Shown piece after piece: positions 9,076 to 17,244 of a stretch of 52,679 bases of DNA (the stretch's first letter is position 1; the number at the start of each line of letters is the position of its first letter). The position numbers and the translations under genes are program-made. A model generated the notes under the pieces. That model ran no database searches. It was not told the DNA's origin and saw only the letters and a program-made list of their open reading frames with translations. The stretch lies in contig NZ_JAAKZI010000032.1 of NCBI RefSeq assembly GCF_011045165.1, positions 1 to 52,679 of the forward strand. The letters run 5' to 3'. The DNA comes from Arthrobacter silviterrae (GTDB lineage Bacteria > Actinomycetota > Actinomycetes > Actinomycetales > Micrococcaceae).

Positions 9076-10008
9076 ATGAGCACTACCATCGACAAGCGGC
9101 AGGCGGCCCCCGCGGCGCCCGCTGAAAACCGGCACGAGGCACGGAAGCGGCGCGACAGGATCCACGGCTGGTCCTTCATGGCGCCCTTCCTGGCGTTCTT
9201 TGGCCTGTTCCTCATCTGGCCCCTGATTTACGGGGTCGTCATGAGCTTCACGGGCAAGTCCCTGACAGGGGCCAACAGTTCCTTCCTGGGCCTGGCCAAC
9301 TATGCCGAAGCCCTCGGGGACGCCGACATGTGGCATTCCCTCGGCAACACGCTGTACTTCACCGTCATCAGCACCGTGCCGCTGGTGCTGGTGGCCCTGC
9401 TGATGGCCGCACTGGTCAACATGGGCCTGCCCGCCCAATGGTTGTGGCGGCTGTCCTTCTTCGCCCCGTTCCTGCTCGCCTCGACCGTGGTGTCCCTGTT
9501 CTTTGTCTGGATGTTCAACCCGCAGCTGGGCCTCATCAACGACGTCCTCGGGAAGGTGGGCCTGGCCCCGGTTGACTGGCTCAACAACCCCGACGTGGCC
9601 ATGTGGTCGATCGTCATCGCCACCCTGTGGTGGACTGTGGGCTTCAACTTCCTGCTGTACCTGGCGGCGATGCAAAACATCCCGACGGCGCACTATGAGG
9701 CGGCGCAGCTGGACGGCGCCGGAGGGTGGCGACAGTTCTTCTCCATCACGCTGCCGCAGCTGAACCAGACCACCATCATGATCGTGATCCTGCAGGTCCT
9801 GGCCTCGCTGAAAATCTTCGACCAGGTGTACCAAATGACCGGGGGAGGCCCCGGCGGGGCAACCCGGACCATTGTGCAGTACATCTTCGAGGCCGGCTTC
9901 ACCGGCTACCGGCTGGGCTATTCGGCAGCCATCTCCTACATCTTCTTTGGCCTGATCGTGGTTGTCTCGATCGCCCAATTCGCCGTCACCCGCAAGAGGA
10001 GCGCATAG
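9076..10008 (+). CDS. Sugar ABC transporter permease, AraP-like
   Basis: Inner-membrane permease of 310 aa, of the MalF/UgpA type. About six membrane segments follow a charged N-terminus (ENRHEARKRRDRIHGW). The conserved cytoplasmic loop EAAQLDGAGGWRQFFSITLP, which contacts the ATPase, is present near residue 215. AAGGGAG precedes the start. Two bases separate its stop from the second permease. With the upstream binding protein and the downstream enzyme it should import arabinose-containing oligosaccharides. Confidence 0.88.
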   Translation: MSTTIDKRQAAPAAPAENRHEARKRRDRIHGWSFMAPFLAFFGLFLIWPLIYGVVMSFTGKSLTGANSSFLGLANYAEALGDADMWHSLGNTLYFTVISTVPLVLVALLMAALVNMGLPAQWLWRLSFFAPFLLASTVVSLFFVWMFNPQLGLINDVLGKVGLAPVDWLNNPDVAMWSIVIATLWWTVGFNFLLYLAAMQNIPTAHYEAAQLDGAGGWRQFFSITLPQLNQTTIMIVILQVLASLKIFDQVYQMTGGGPGGATRTIVQYIFEAGFTGYRLGYSAAISYIFFGLIVVVSIAQFAVTRKRSA

Positions 10009-10010
10009 CC

Positions 10011-10910
10011 ATGGCCACCACCCTCACCGCACCCGCCCGCACCAGCCGCCGGACCGCCGTCGAGCCTTCCAGGAAACGGCGCAAGCCGCTTTCCCCGGCA
10101 CGCATCATTGCCACCGTGATTGTCGCCGTCCTGGCGGTGACCTGGCTGGTGCCCTTCGCCTGGGCCACCGTCACCGCCTTCAAGAGCGAGACGGAGGCCG
10201 CGGCGGCGCCCATCACGCTGGTGCCAAAGTCAGGGTTCACCTTCGATGCCTTCGCCAAGGTGCTCCAGCAGGGAAACATTCCGCAGTGGACATGGAACTC
10301 CCTGTTCACCTCCGCGGCTGTCACGGCCGTCACGCTGGTGATTTCCGCGCTGGCCGCCTACGCGCTGTCCCGGATCGACTTTAAGGGCCGCAAGGTGCTC
10401 ATGACTGTCATCGTGGCATCGCTGATTGTGCCGCCGCCCGTGCTGATCATCCCGCTGTTCTACCAGATGGTTTCCTTCCACATGATTGACACGTACTGGG
10501 GGATCATCCTGCCGCAGGTCATTGCGCCGGCCATGGTGTTTGTGCTCAAGAAGTTCTTTGACCAGATCCCCCGCGAGCTTGAGGACGCCGCCCTGGTGGA
10601 CGGCGCCGGGCGGATCCGCATCTTCCTGCAGGTGGTGCTGCCGCTGTCCCGGCCCATCCTGGCAGCCGTGGCCATCTTCGTGTTCATTGGCGCCTGGAAC
10701 AACTTCCTCTGGCCGTTCATCGTCACCAATGACAGCGCCATGCTGACCCTGCCCGTGGGCCTGCAGACCATCAAGAGCGCCTACGGAATCCAGTACGCGC
10801 AAAACATGGCCTCAGCCCTGCTGGCCGCGCTGCCGCTGATCCTGGTGTTCCTGTTCTTCCAGCGCCAGATCATCAAGGGCATTTCCACCACCGGCCTGGC
10901 CGGGACCTGA
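10011..10910 (+). CDS. Sugar ABC transporter permease, AraQ-like
   Basis: Inner-membrane permease of 299 aa, of the MalG/UgpE type. Six probable membrane helices follow a short basic N-terminus (RTAVEPSRKRRKPLSP). The EAA loop reads ELEDAALVDGAGRIRIFLQV, and the family C-terminus ends in QRQIIKGISTTGLAGT. The open frame extends upstream to 9726, but ATG 10011 is correct: AGGA lies about 10 bases before it, and the extra residues are a shadow of the previous permease. It forms a heterodimer with the preceding permease. Confidence 0.88.
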   Translation: MATTLTAPARTSRRTAVEPSRKRRKPLSPARIIATVIVAVLAVTWLVPFAWATVTAFKSETEAAAAPITLVPKSGFTFDAFAKVLQQGNIPQWTWNSLFTSAAVTAVTLVISALAAYALSRIDFKGRKVLMTVIVASLIVPPPVLIIPLFYQMVSFHMIDTYWGIILPQVIAPAMVFVLKKFFDQIPRELEDAALVDGAGRIRIFLQVVLPLSRPILAAVAIFVFIGAWNNFLWPFIVTNDSAMLTLPVGLQTIKSAYGIQYAQNMASALLAALPLILVFLFFQRQIIKGISTTGLAGT

Positions 10911-10962
10911 ATTTCACCCCACCTTTTTCGAATCGCACATACCCACTAGGAGAACCAGCCAC

Positions 10963-12501
10963 ATGTCACGCGCACGGATCAGCATTGACCGCGACTTCAC
11001 CGTTTCCGAGGTTCCGCACCGCCTCTTCGGATCCTTTGTGGAACATATGGGCCGGTGCGTATATACCGGCATTTACGAGCCCGGCCATGCCCGGGCGGAT
11101 GCGCAGGGCTTCCGCGAGGACGTCCTGGCCCTGACCCGCGAACTGGGCGCCACCGTGATCCGCTACCCGGGCGGCAACTTTGTCTCCGGCTACAACTGGG
11201 AGGACGGGATCGGCCCCGTGGCGGAGCGCCCCCGCCGACTGGACGGCGCCTGGCACACCCTGGAGACCAACGCGTTTGGGCTCCACGAATTCGTTGACTG
11301 GTCCAGGAAGGCCGGCACCGAGATCATGGAGGCCATCAACTTGGGCACCCGCGGCGTGGAGGCGGCCCGCGAGATTGTGGAGTACGCCAACCACCCCGGC
11401 GGCACCTATTGGTCCGAGCTCCGTGCAAAGAACGGCCACCGGGACCCCTTCGACATCAAGCTGTGGTGCCTGGGCAATGAGATGGACGGCCCGTGGCAGA
11501 TTGGCCACAAGACGGCGCAGGAATACGGCCGGCTGGCCCAGGAGGCAGGGAAGGCCATGCGGCTGGTGGACCCGGACATTGAGCTGGTGGCCTGCGGCAG
11601 CTCCGGCTCCGGCATGCCCACCTTCGGCGCCTGGGAGCAGACAGTGCTCACCCATGCCTACAGCGAGGTGGACTACGTCTCCCTGCACGCCTACTACCAG
11701 GAGCACGACGGCGACGCCGCCAGTTTCCTGGCCAGCGCCGTGGACATGGACTACTTCATCGACGCCGTGGTGGCCACGGCGGACTCCGTGCGTGCCAAGG
11801 GCAAGCACAAAAAGCACATCAACCTGTCCTTTGACGAATGGAACGTCTGGTACCAGCGCGGGCTGGACTCCGAGGACCAGCCGGACCAGGTCAACGCCTC
11901 CGGCTGGCGCGAGCACCCCCGCGTCATCGAGGACAAGTACAACGTCACGGACGCCGTGGTGGTGGGCACCCTGCTGAACTCGCTGCTGCGCCACGGCGAC
12001 CGGGTCAAGATCGCCAACCAGGCCCAGCTGGTCAACGTCATTGCCCCGATCCTGGCGGAACCCAACGGACCGGCCTGGCGCCAGACCATCTTCCACCCCT
12101 TCGCCCGGATGGCGGAACTGGCCAAGGGGCAGGTGCTGCGCACGAACGTGGTTTCGGACAAGGTGGAAACCACCCAGTTCGGCGGGGCGGACCTGGTGGA
12201 TGTCAGCGCCACCTGGAACGAGGAGACAGGCCGCCTTGCCCTGTTCCTCGCCAACCGGGGCCTGGACGAGGCCGCCGAGGTGGACGTGGCGCTGCGCGGC
12301 TTTGACGCCAAGCGGGTGCTGCGCGCCGAAGTCCTGAAGGTGCCCGAAGGCGGGGACCGCTTCACCAAGAACACGCTGGCGGCGCAGGACCAGGTGGGGA
12401 TGGTGCCCCTGGACGGCGTCACGGCCGCCGGGGACCAGCTGAAGGTGGCGCTGCCCGCGCTGTCCTGGTCCGTCGTCGAACTTGAGGTGGCGAAAAACTA
12501 G
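10963..12501 (+). CDS. abfA: Alpha-L-arabinofuranosidase, GH51 family
   Basis: Retaining glycoside hydrolase of 512 aa that removes terminal alpha-L-arabinofuranosyl groups from oligosaccharides. The GH51 TIM-barrel is clear: FGSFVEHMGRCVYTGIYEP at the start, YPGGNFVSGYNWEDG, the acid/base Glu in WCLGNEMDGPW and the nucleophile Glu in SFDEWNVWY. A C-terminal beta-sandwich completes it. No signal peptide is seen, so it should act inside the cell on imported arabino-oligosaccharides, matching the transporter immediately upstream. AGGAG lies 9 bases before the ATG. It closes the operon and converges with a lipoprotein gene. Confidence 0.95.
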   Translation: MSRARISIDRDFTVSEVPHRLFGSFVEHMGRCVYTGIYEPGHARADAQGFREDVLALTRELGATVIRYPGGNFVSGYNWEDGIGPVAERPRRLDGAWHTLETNAFGLHEFVDWSRKAGTEIMEAINLGTRGVEAAREIVEYANHPGGTYWSELRAKNGHRDPFDIKLWCLGNEMDGPWQIGHKTAQEYGRLAQEAGKAMRLVDPDIELVACGSSGSGMPTFGAWEQTVLTHAYSEVDYVSLHAYYQEHDGDAASFLASAVDMDYFIDAVVATADSVRAKGKHKKHINLSFDEWNVWYQRGLDSEDQPDQVNASGWREHPRVIEDKYNVTDAVVVGTLLNSLLRHGDRVKIANQAQLVNVIAPILAEPNGPAWRQTIFHPFARMAELAKGQVLRTNVVSDKVETTQFGGADLVDVSATWNEETGRLALFLANRGLDEAAEVDVALRGFDAKRVLRAEVLKVPEGGDRFTKNTLAAQDQVGMVPLDGVTAAGDQLKVALPALSWSVVELEVAKN

Positions 12502-12525
12502 CGCCCGCGGGCGTCCTGGGCCGTG

Positions 12526-12918
12526 CTAGCTGCGGCGGTCCAGGACGCCGATCGTGGCGCCCTTGGAGTCGGTGATGGTCATCTTGTTGCCGTCGATCTT
12601 GGCGCCGGCCGCGCCGCTGAGCCAGGTGTCGATGCCGTCGCAGGACGTCTTGGTGTTTGCCTGGTGCTGGAGCTGGACCGTGTTGGGGTTGGCGTCCTGC
12701 ACGGCCCACTGGCCCACGATGCGGTTGCAGCCGTCGCTGCCGGAGAGGTAGCCGGCCGAAACGCCGCCCGTCTGCTGCGCCACGGCGAGCTGCAGGTACG
12801 GCTGCTTGTCGGTGTTGTAGCCGTTGCCCCAGGTGCCGACCGGGCCGGTTGAGGCACCGCAGGCGGACATGGTGAAGGCGAGGGCAAGGCCGCCGGCAAG
12901 GGCGAGGACGCGTTTCAT
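12526..12918 (-). CDS. META-domain lipoprotein, HslJ-like
   Basis: Secreted lipoprotein of 130 aa. The signal peptide begins MKRVLALAGG and ends in the lipobox TMSAC. The mature domain shows the META pattern: GPVGTWGN, a GYLSGSDGCNRIVGQW core and TKTSCDGIDTWL, then NKMTITDSKGATIGVL. Start 12918 is preferred over the longer frame (to 12975) because it gives a proper signal peptide with GGAG about 10 bases upstream. META proteins are linked to stress tolerance in other bacteria, but the role here is unknown. Convergent with abfA, 24 bp apart. Confidence 0.78.
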   Translation of the reverse strand: MKRVLALAGGLALAFTMSACGASTGPVGTWGNGYNTDKQPYLQLAVAQQTGGVSAGYLSGSDGCNRIVGQWAVQDANPNTVQLQHQANTKTSCDGIDTWLSGAAGAKIDGNKMTITDSKGATIGVLDRRS

Positions 12919-13014
12919 GAAGAGGTTGCTCCGTTCGTGGGGCTCAGCAGTTCCGTTTCCCCCATGGTATTGCATGCACCTTGGTTGCCGCCCCGTCCCT
13001 TGCGCCGGGCAGGG

Positions 13015-13716
13015 TCAGGCGGGCACCAGTGGGGAGGTGGGCACGGCCGCCGTCAGGACGCCGTCGCGCATGGTCGCGACGCCGTCGGTGAGCGGCACGA
13101 ATTCCGTGTCGTGGGTGACCATCACGGTGGCGACCTGGAATTCGTCCGTCACCTGGCGCAGCAGGCGCACGATCGATTCGCTGCGCTCGTGGTCCAGCGC
13201 CGCCGTGGGCTCGTCCACCAGCAGCACCTTGGGCGAGCCCATCAGGGCCCGGGCAATGTTGACGCGCTGGCGCTGGCCGCCGGAGAGCTGGTGCGGGCGC
13301 TTGCCGGCGCAATCGGCCAGCCCGACGACGTCCAGCAGCTCCGCGGCCCGGCCCGCCGCCGCGCGCAGGGACTTCCCGCGCAGGTGGTCGCCGATGATGA
13401 GCTGTTCGGCAGCCGTCAGGGAGGCGAGCAGGTTGGGCTGCTGGAAGATGATGCCCACTTTGTCCCGGCGCAGCGTGGTGAGTTCCTTGGCGGACAAGGA
13501 GTGGGCGTCGGTGCCGTCAATGACCACCAGGCCCGACGTCGGCGTGACCAGGGTGGCGGCCACGGCCAGCAGGCTGGACTTGCCGGAGCCGGACGGGCCC
13601 ACCAGGGAGACAAACTCGCCGGCGTCCACGGACAGGCTGACGCTGTCGAGGGCGGTGACGGTGCCGTCGCCGTCGGGGTAGTCAAGGGTGACGTTGGAAA
13701 GGTTCAGGGCAGACAT
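13015..13716 (-). CDS. ABC transporter ATPase, LolD/MacB type
   Basis: Cytoplasmic ATPase of 233 aa. Walker A is GPSGSGKSS, the Q-loop lies in FQQPNLLASLTA, the signature is LSGGQRQR, Walker B is VLLVDEPTAALD and the H-loop is VMVTHD. The compact one-domain form matches subunits paired with FtsX-type permeases, and such a permease is encoded 77 bp upstream on the same strand. AAGGAA precedes the ATG. The pair likely exports or extracts a lipid, peptide or drug; the substrate cannot be told from sequence. Confidence 0.87.
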   Translation of the reverse strand: MSALNLSNVTLDYPDGDGTVTALDSVSLSVDAGEFVSLVGPSGSGKSSLLAVAATLVTPTSGLVVIDGTDAHSLSAKELTTLRRDKVGIIFQQPNLLASLTAAEQLIIGDHLRGKSLRAAAGRAAELLDVVGLADCAGKRPHQLSGGQRQRVNIARALMGSPKVLLVDEPTAALDHERSESIVRLLRQVTDEFQVATVMVTHDTEFVPLTDGVATMRDGVLTAAVPTSPLVPA

Positions 13717-13793
13717 GGGGATTCCTTAGTGTTGGGAGGTGCAGAGGACGGCGCAGGCCGGGGGCCGGGGCGGGCCGGGGTGCGGGGGGTTGG

Positions 13794-14909
13794 TCAGTTG
13801 CCGCCGAGGGCGATGAGCGCGTCAACGCGGGTTACCTTGCGGACGGCGAGGGCGGCGCCTGCCAGGCCCAGGGCCACGATGCCGACCACGGGCAGGATGG
13901 TGGTGGCCGGGGTGACCAGGAACGGCGCGGCCTTTGCGGCGAAGAAGCCGCCCGCCACGCCGACCAGCCCGCCCAGGGCGGCGCCGGCCAGCAGCACGAT
14001 GGCCGCCTGGGTCAGCGCATCCTTGAGCAGGTACTTGCCGGAGGCGCCCATGGCCTTGAGCACGGCAATGTCCCGGGTGCGCTGGACGGTCCACACGGTC
14101 AGGAACGCCACGATCACCAGTGCGGAGATGCCGTACAGGAACGCCTGCATCATCATCAGCGATCCGTTTTCGCTCTTGTACCCGCCCAGGCCCGCGTAGG
14201 ACCCGCTGCGGGTGGTGCTGACCGTGCCGGCCGCGGTGTTGGCGGAGCCAGTGTCAACCGTGGCGCCGTCGCGGTAGGTCACGGCCGCCACGGTGGCCAC
14301 CTGCTTTGGGTCGCTGAGGTGGGCCAGCTTGGTCCAGGTGGGCAGGGTGGTCCACACCACGGAGGTGTGCGAGTACCACTGGTCCGCCACCACGGCGGAG
14401 ATCTTCAGCGTGGTCCCGCCGAGGGTGACGGATTCCCCAACGGACAGGGAAAGTTCCTTTGCCACCCCGGAGCCGATCACCACTGTCCCGTCGGTGACGG
14501 CCGACGGCGTGATCCCGGCTTCGGCACCGCCTGCACCGACACCGAACACGGCCACATTGGTGGTCCCCTTGGTGGCGCCGGCACCCTGGAAGCGGGTCTG
14601 GCTGATGCCCAGCGGCACGGCGGAGGCGACGCCGGGCTGGCCGGCCCAGGCGGACACCTGGGCCTGCGTGAGCTGGCTTTCGGTGAAGGAGACCTTGGGG
14701 TCGTTTGCCCCGGGGGCCCCAAACACCAGCTGGCTGACCGGGGCGTTGGCGCTCTTGCCCAGCTCGGCAATGGCGGAGGTGGACTGGTTGCCCAGCCCGG
14801 CGGTGAGGCCGGAGAGCAGCACCAGCAGGAGGCTGATCAATGCCACCACCCCGCCCATGAGGGCGAAGCGCCCCTTGGCGAAGCGGATGTCTCGGATGGC
14901 GAGGAACAT
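13794..14909 (-). CDS. FtsX/MacB-type ABC permease
   Basis: Membrane protein of 371 aa with one helix near the N-terminus (ALMGGVVALISLLLVLLSG), a long extracytoplasmic domain of about 220 residues, and three helices at the C-terminus. This is the FtsX/MacB topology. The longest frame begins at 14993, but homologous proteins begin at MFLAIRDIRFAKGRF, so I use ATG 14909; a GTG at 14918 is nearly as good. It partners the ATPase at 13015. A histidine kinase gene diverges from it, a common arrangement for regulated exporters of this kind. Confidence 0.83.
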   Translation of the reverse strand: MFLAIRDIRFAKGRFALMGGVVALISLLLVLLSGLTAGLGNQSTSAIAELGKSANAPVSQLVFGAPGANDPKVSFTESQLTQAQVSAWAGQPGVASAVPLGISQTRFQGAGATKGTTNVAVFGVGAGGAEAGITPSAVTDGTVVIGSGVAKELSLSVGESVTLGGTTLKISAVVADQWYSHTSVVWTTLPTWTKLAHLSDPKQVATVAAVTYRDGATVDTGSANTAAGTVSTTRSGSYAGLGGYKSENGSLMMMQAFLYGISALVIVAFLTVWTVQRTRDIAVLKAMGASGKYLLKDALTQAAIVLLAGAALGGLVGVAGGFFAAKAAPFLVTPATTILPVVGIVALGLAGAALAVRKVTRVDALIALGGN

Positions 14910-15038
14910 GGTGTTCACGTATCTTTCTTGTGGTTCGAAACTGTTGGGTTTTCCCTTGGTATCCACTCTTCCGCGGTCCGGGCCAGGATCCATCGGGGCC
15001 TTGGATGGTTCCGGAAGGCCCGCCGGTTGATCCTGCCC

Positions 15039-15054
15039 TCAACCAAATGGTTGA
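15039..15054. promoter_or_regulatory. Palindrome between exporter and two-component genes
   Basis: TCAACCAAATGGTTGA has 7-bp perfect arms around a two-base centre. A further GGTTGA at 15025-15030 extends the pattern upstream. It is placed midway between the FtsX-type permease start and the kinase start, and is a good candidate binding site for the response regulator at 16368. Confidence 0.5.
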
Positions 15055-15076
15055 TACGCCCCGGGCCGGCACCGCC

Positions 15077-15082
15077 TAAGCT
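15077..15082 (+). promoter_or_regulatory. -10 box of a probable leaderless kinase transcript
   Basis: TAAGCT ends 6 bases before the kinase ATG at 15089, and no Shine-Dalgarno sequence is visible. Transcription would then start at or next to the start codon. Confidence 0.45.
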
Positions 15083-15088
15083 GGTGGC

Positions 15089-16381
15089 ATGTCTGCCGTG
15101 GATGCCCCGCCTGTGACGAGTGACGCCATCCTGCGATTCCTGCGCGTAACGCTGCACGTGGGGTTTGCCCTGTTGCTGGCCGTGGCCGCCACGCGCCTGC
15201 TGACAGTCCACTTTGACCGCCCCGAACGGTACATATACCTGGGGCTGTCCGTGGTGCTCGCTGCCGTGTACCTGCTGGGGACCGTGGCGGAAAAGCGGTT
15301 CTCCGCCGGTGCCACGGACCGCAACCCGCGCCGCTGGGCCTACCTGTGGCTGGGCATTGTCACGGCCCTGTGGGCCGTGCTGCTGGTCGGCTCCGTCGAG
15401 TTTTCCTGGGTTGTCTTTCCGCTGTTCTTCCTGCACCTGCACCTGCTGCCCCGGTGGGCCGGGATTGCGGCCGTGGTGGTCATGACGGCGGGTGTCGTCA
15501 CGGCGCAGTGGCTGGCCGGCGGCACCCCGGCACCGCAGCTTGCCGCCGTTCTGGGCCCCGTGTTTGGCGCCACCTTTGCCGTGGTCACCTCCAAGGCCTA
15601 CCGGCTGCTGTACCAGGAGGGCGAAAACCAGCGCCGGGCTGCGGACGAGCTTCGCCGCACCCGTGCCGAACTGGCCGCCACCCAGCATGAATCCGGAGTC
15701 CTGGCGGAGCGGGCCCGGCTGGCCCGGGAAATCCACGACACCCTGGCCCAGGGCTTTTCCTCCATCATCCTGGTCTCCCGTGCAGCGGGCCGCTCGCTGG
15801 AGTCCGGGGACCTGGAATCCACGCGGGAGAGCATCGCGATGGTGGCGGCCACGGCGTCGGAAAACCTGTCCGAGGCCCGCAACTTTGTGCGCGGGCTCTC
15901 CTCCCCGGCACTGGAGGGGACCTCGCTGGTGGAGTCGCTGGCCCGGCTCTGCGAAAAGACGCAGCTGGAGGCTGCCGCCCGCGGGGTCAACCTCAACTGC
16001 ACCTTCCGGGTGGACGGGGACCCTGTGGACCTGCCGCAGCCCTACCGGGTCACCTTGCTCCGCGCCGCCCAGGCGAGCCTCGCCAACGTCTGGCTGCACG
16101 CGCGCGCAGGCACCGCCGTCGTCAGCCTGGCGTACCTGGACACGGAGGTGACCCTGGACGTGTACGACGACGGCCGCGGCTTTGCGCCGTCATCGCTGGC
16201 TGCCGCCGCGGCCGGGCGGGCGGACGGGAGCGGGTTTGGGCTGGTGTCGCTGCGGCAGCGCGTGGCGGCGCAAAGCGGGACCTTGGAGATAGAGTCGGCA
16301 CCGGGTGAGGGAACCGTGGTGGCCATCCGGCTGCCGCTGGCCGCGGGAGTGCAGGAAGAGGGCGGGCATGACGGAAATTAG
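15089..16381 (+). CDS. Sensor histidine kinase, NarL-partner (HisKA_3) type
   Basis: Membrane kinase of 430 aa. The first half has about six hydrophobic segments (for example VGFALLLAVAATRLL and WVVFPLFFLHLHLL) with little extracellular sequence. The phospho-acceptor motif is LAREIHDTLAQGFSSI, with the His near residue 217. A HATPase domain with VYDDGRGFAPSS and GFGLVSLRQRV follows. Its end overlaps the response regulator by 14 bases. It diverges from a LolD/FtsX-type ABC system and probably controls it, perhaps sensing cell-envelope damage (inference). Confidence 0.88.
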   Translation: MSAVDAPPVTSDAILRFLRVTLHVGFALLLAVAATRLLTVHFDRPERYIYLGLSVVLAAVYLLGTVAEKRFSAGATDRNPRRWAYLWLGIVTALWAVLLVGSVEFSWVVFPLFFLHLHLLPRWAGIAAVVVMTAGVVTAQWLAGGTPAPQLAAVLGPVFGATFAVVTSKAYRLLYQEGENQRRAADELRRTRAELAATQHESGVLAERARLAREIHDTLAQGFSSIILVSRAAGRSLESGDLESTRESIAMVAATASENLSEARNFVRGLSSPALEGTSLVESLARLCEKTQLEAAARGVNLNCTFRVDGDPVDLPQPYRVTLLRAAQASLANVWLHARAGTAVVSLAYLDTEVTLDVYDDGRGFAPSSLAAAAAGRADGSGFGLVSLRQRVAAQSGTLEIESAPGEGTVVAIRLPLAAGVQEEGGHDGN

Positions 16382-17018
16382 GATTTTGCTGGTTGATGAC
16401 CACCCTGTGGTGCGGGCCGGGCTGCGGGCCATGCTTTCGGACTTTGAGGGGTTCATTGTGGTGGCGGAGGCGCCCGAGGGCGGTGCCGCCGTCAGGGAAG
16501 TGCAGCGACTGCAGACCCTGGGCGAGCCGCTGGATGTGGTGCTCATGGACCTGCAGATGGGCGCCGGCATGGACGGGGTCACGGCCACGAAGGCCATCAA
16601 GGCGCTGCCTTCCGCCCCGCCGGTGCTGATCCTGACCACTTACGACACGGACGCGGACATTCTGGCGGCCGTGGAGGCGGGGGCCAGCGGCTACATGCTC
16701 AAGGACGCCCCGCCGGAGCAAATCCGGGCGGCCGTGCAGTCCGCCGCGGCCGGCCAGACGGCGCTTGCGCCCGAGGTGGCGGCCCGGCTGCTGGGGCGCA
16801 TCCGCAATCCCGAGCCCGTCCTTTCGGCCCGCGAGGTGCAATTGCTGGAGCTGCTGGCCACGGGGATGAGCAACAAGGCCATGTCCAAGCAGCTGTTCAT
16901 TTCCGAGGCCACGGTCAAGACGCACCTGGTGCACATTTACGACAAGCTCGGCGTGGACAACCGCACGGCCGCCATTTCCGTGGCGTCGCAGCGGCGCATC
17001 ATCCGCACAGGAGCCTAG
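16368..17018 (+). CDS. LuxR/NarL-family response regulator
   Basis: Response regulator of 216 aa. The receiver domain starts RILLVDDHPVVRAG, the phospho-acceptor Asp is in VVLMDLQMG, and the conserved Thr and Lys appear in LILTTYDTD and MLKDAPPEQ. The C-terminal LuxR helix-turn-helix reads LSAREVQLLELLATGMSNKA with KTHLVHIYDKLGV. ATG 16368 overlaps the kinase stop by 14 bases, so the two are coupled. The palindrome at 15039 is a candidate target. Confidence 0.92.
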   Translation: MTEIRILLVDDHPVVRAGLRAMLSDFEGFIVVAEAPEGGAAVREVQRLQTLGEPLDVVLMDLQMGAGMDGVTATKAIKALPSAPPVLILTTYDTDADILAAVEAGASGYMLKDAPPEQIRAAVQSAAAGQTALAPEVAARLLGRIRNPEPVLSAREVQLLELLATGMSNKAMSKQLFISEATVKTHLVHIYDKLGVDNRTAAISVASQRRIIRTGA

Positions 17019-17031
17019 CCCCACCCCTTCC

Positions 17032-17120
17032 GACGCTCCATCACTTTATGCGGGTTTTTCCCCGACGCGGCATCACTTTATGCCGGTTTTTGCCCGATGC
17101 TCCATCACCTTTGGGACGCA
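17032..17120 (+). repeat. 32-bp tandem repeat downstream of the response regulator
   Basis: Unit 1 (17032-17063) and unit 2 (17064-17095) are 32 bp each and share GACGC-CATCACTTTATG-GGTTTTT-CCC, differing at a few bases. A third, partial unit (17096 to about 17111) carries GATGCTCCATCACCTTT. The array begins 14 bases after the response-regulator stop. No reading frame or terminator is evident in 17019-17244 apart from this array. Confidence 0.85.
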
Positions 17121-17244
17121 GGGTTCCCGGTGCGGCATGGCTGGCACCCAGTGTTGAAAATCGGCCCGGCTGAAACGGTGCCGCAGGCCGGACGATCGGC
17201 GTATGCTCGGCCATACCGGATGCAATGAAGCAGGGGTAGTCTCA

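Noticed and set aside
12937-14199. Long plus-strand frame opposite the ABC ATPase and permease
   Set aside because: Antisense to two genes with clear ABC motifs; its composition is that of a high-GC shadow frame.
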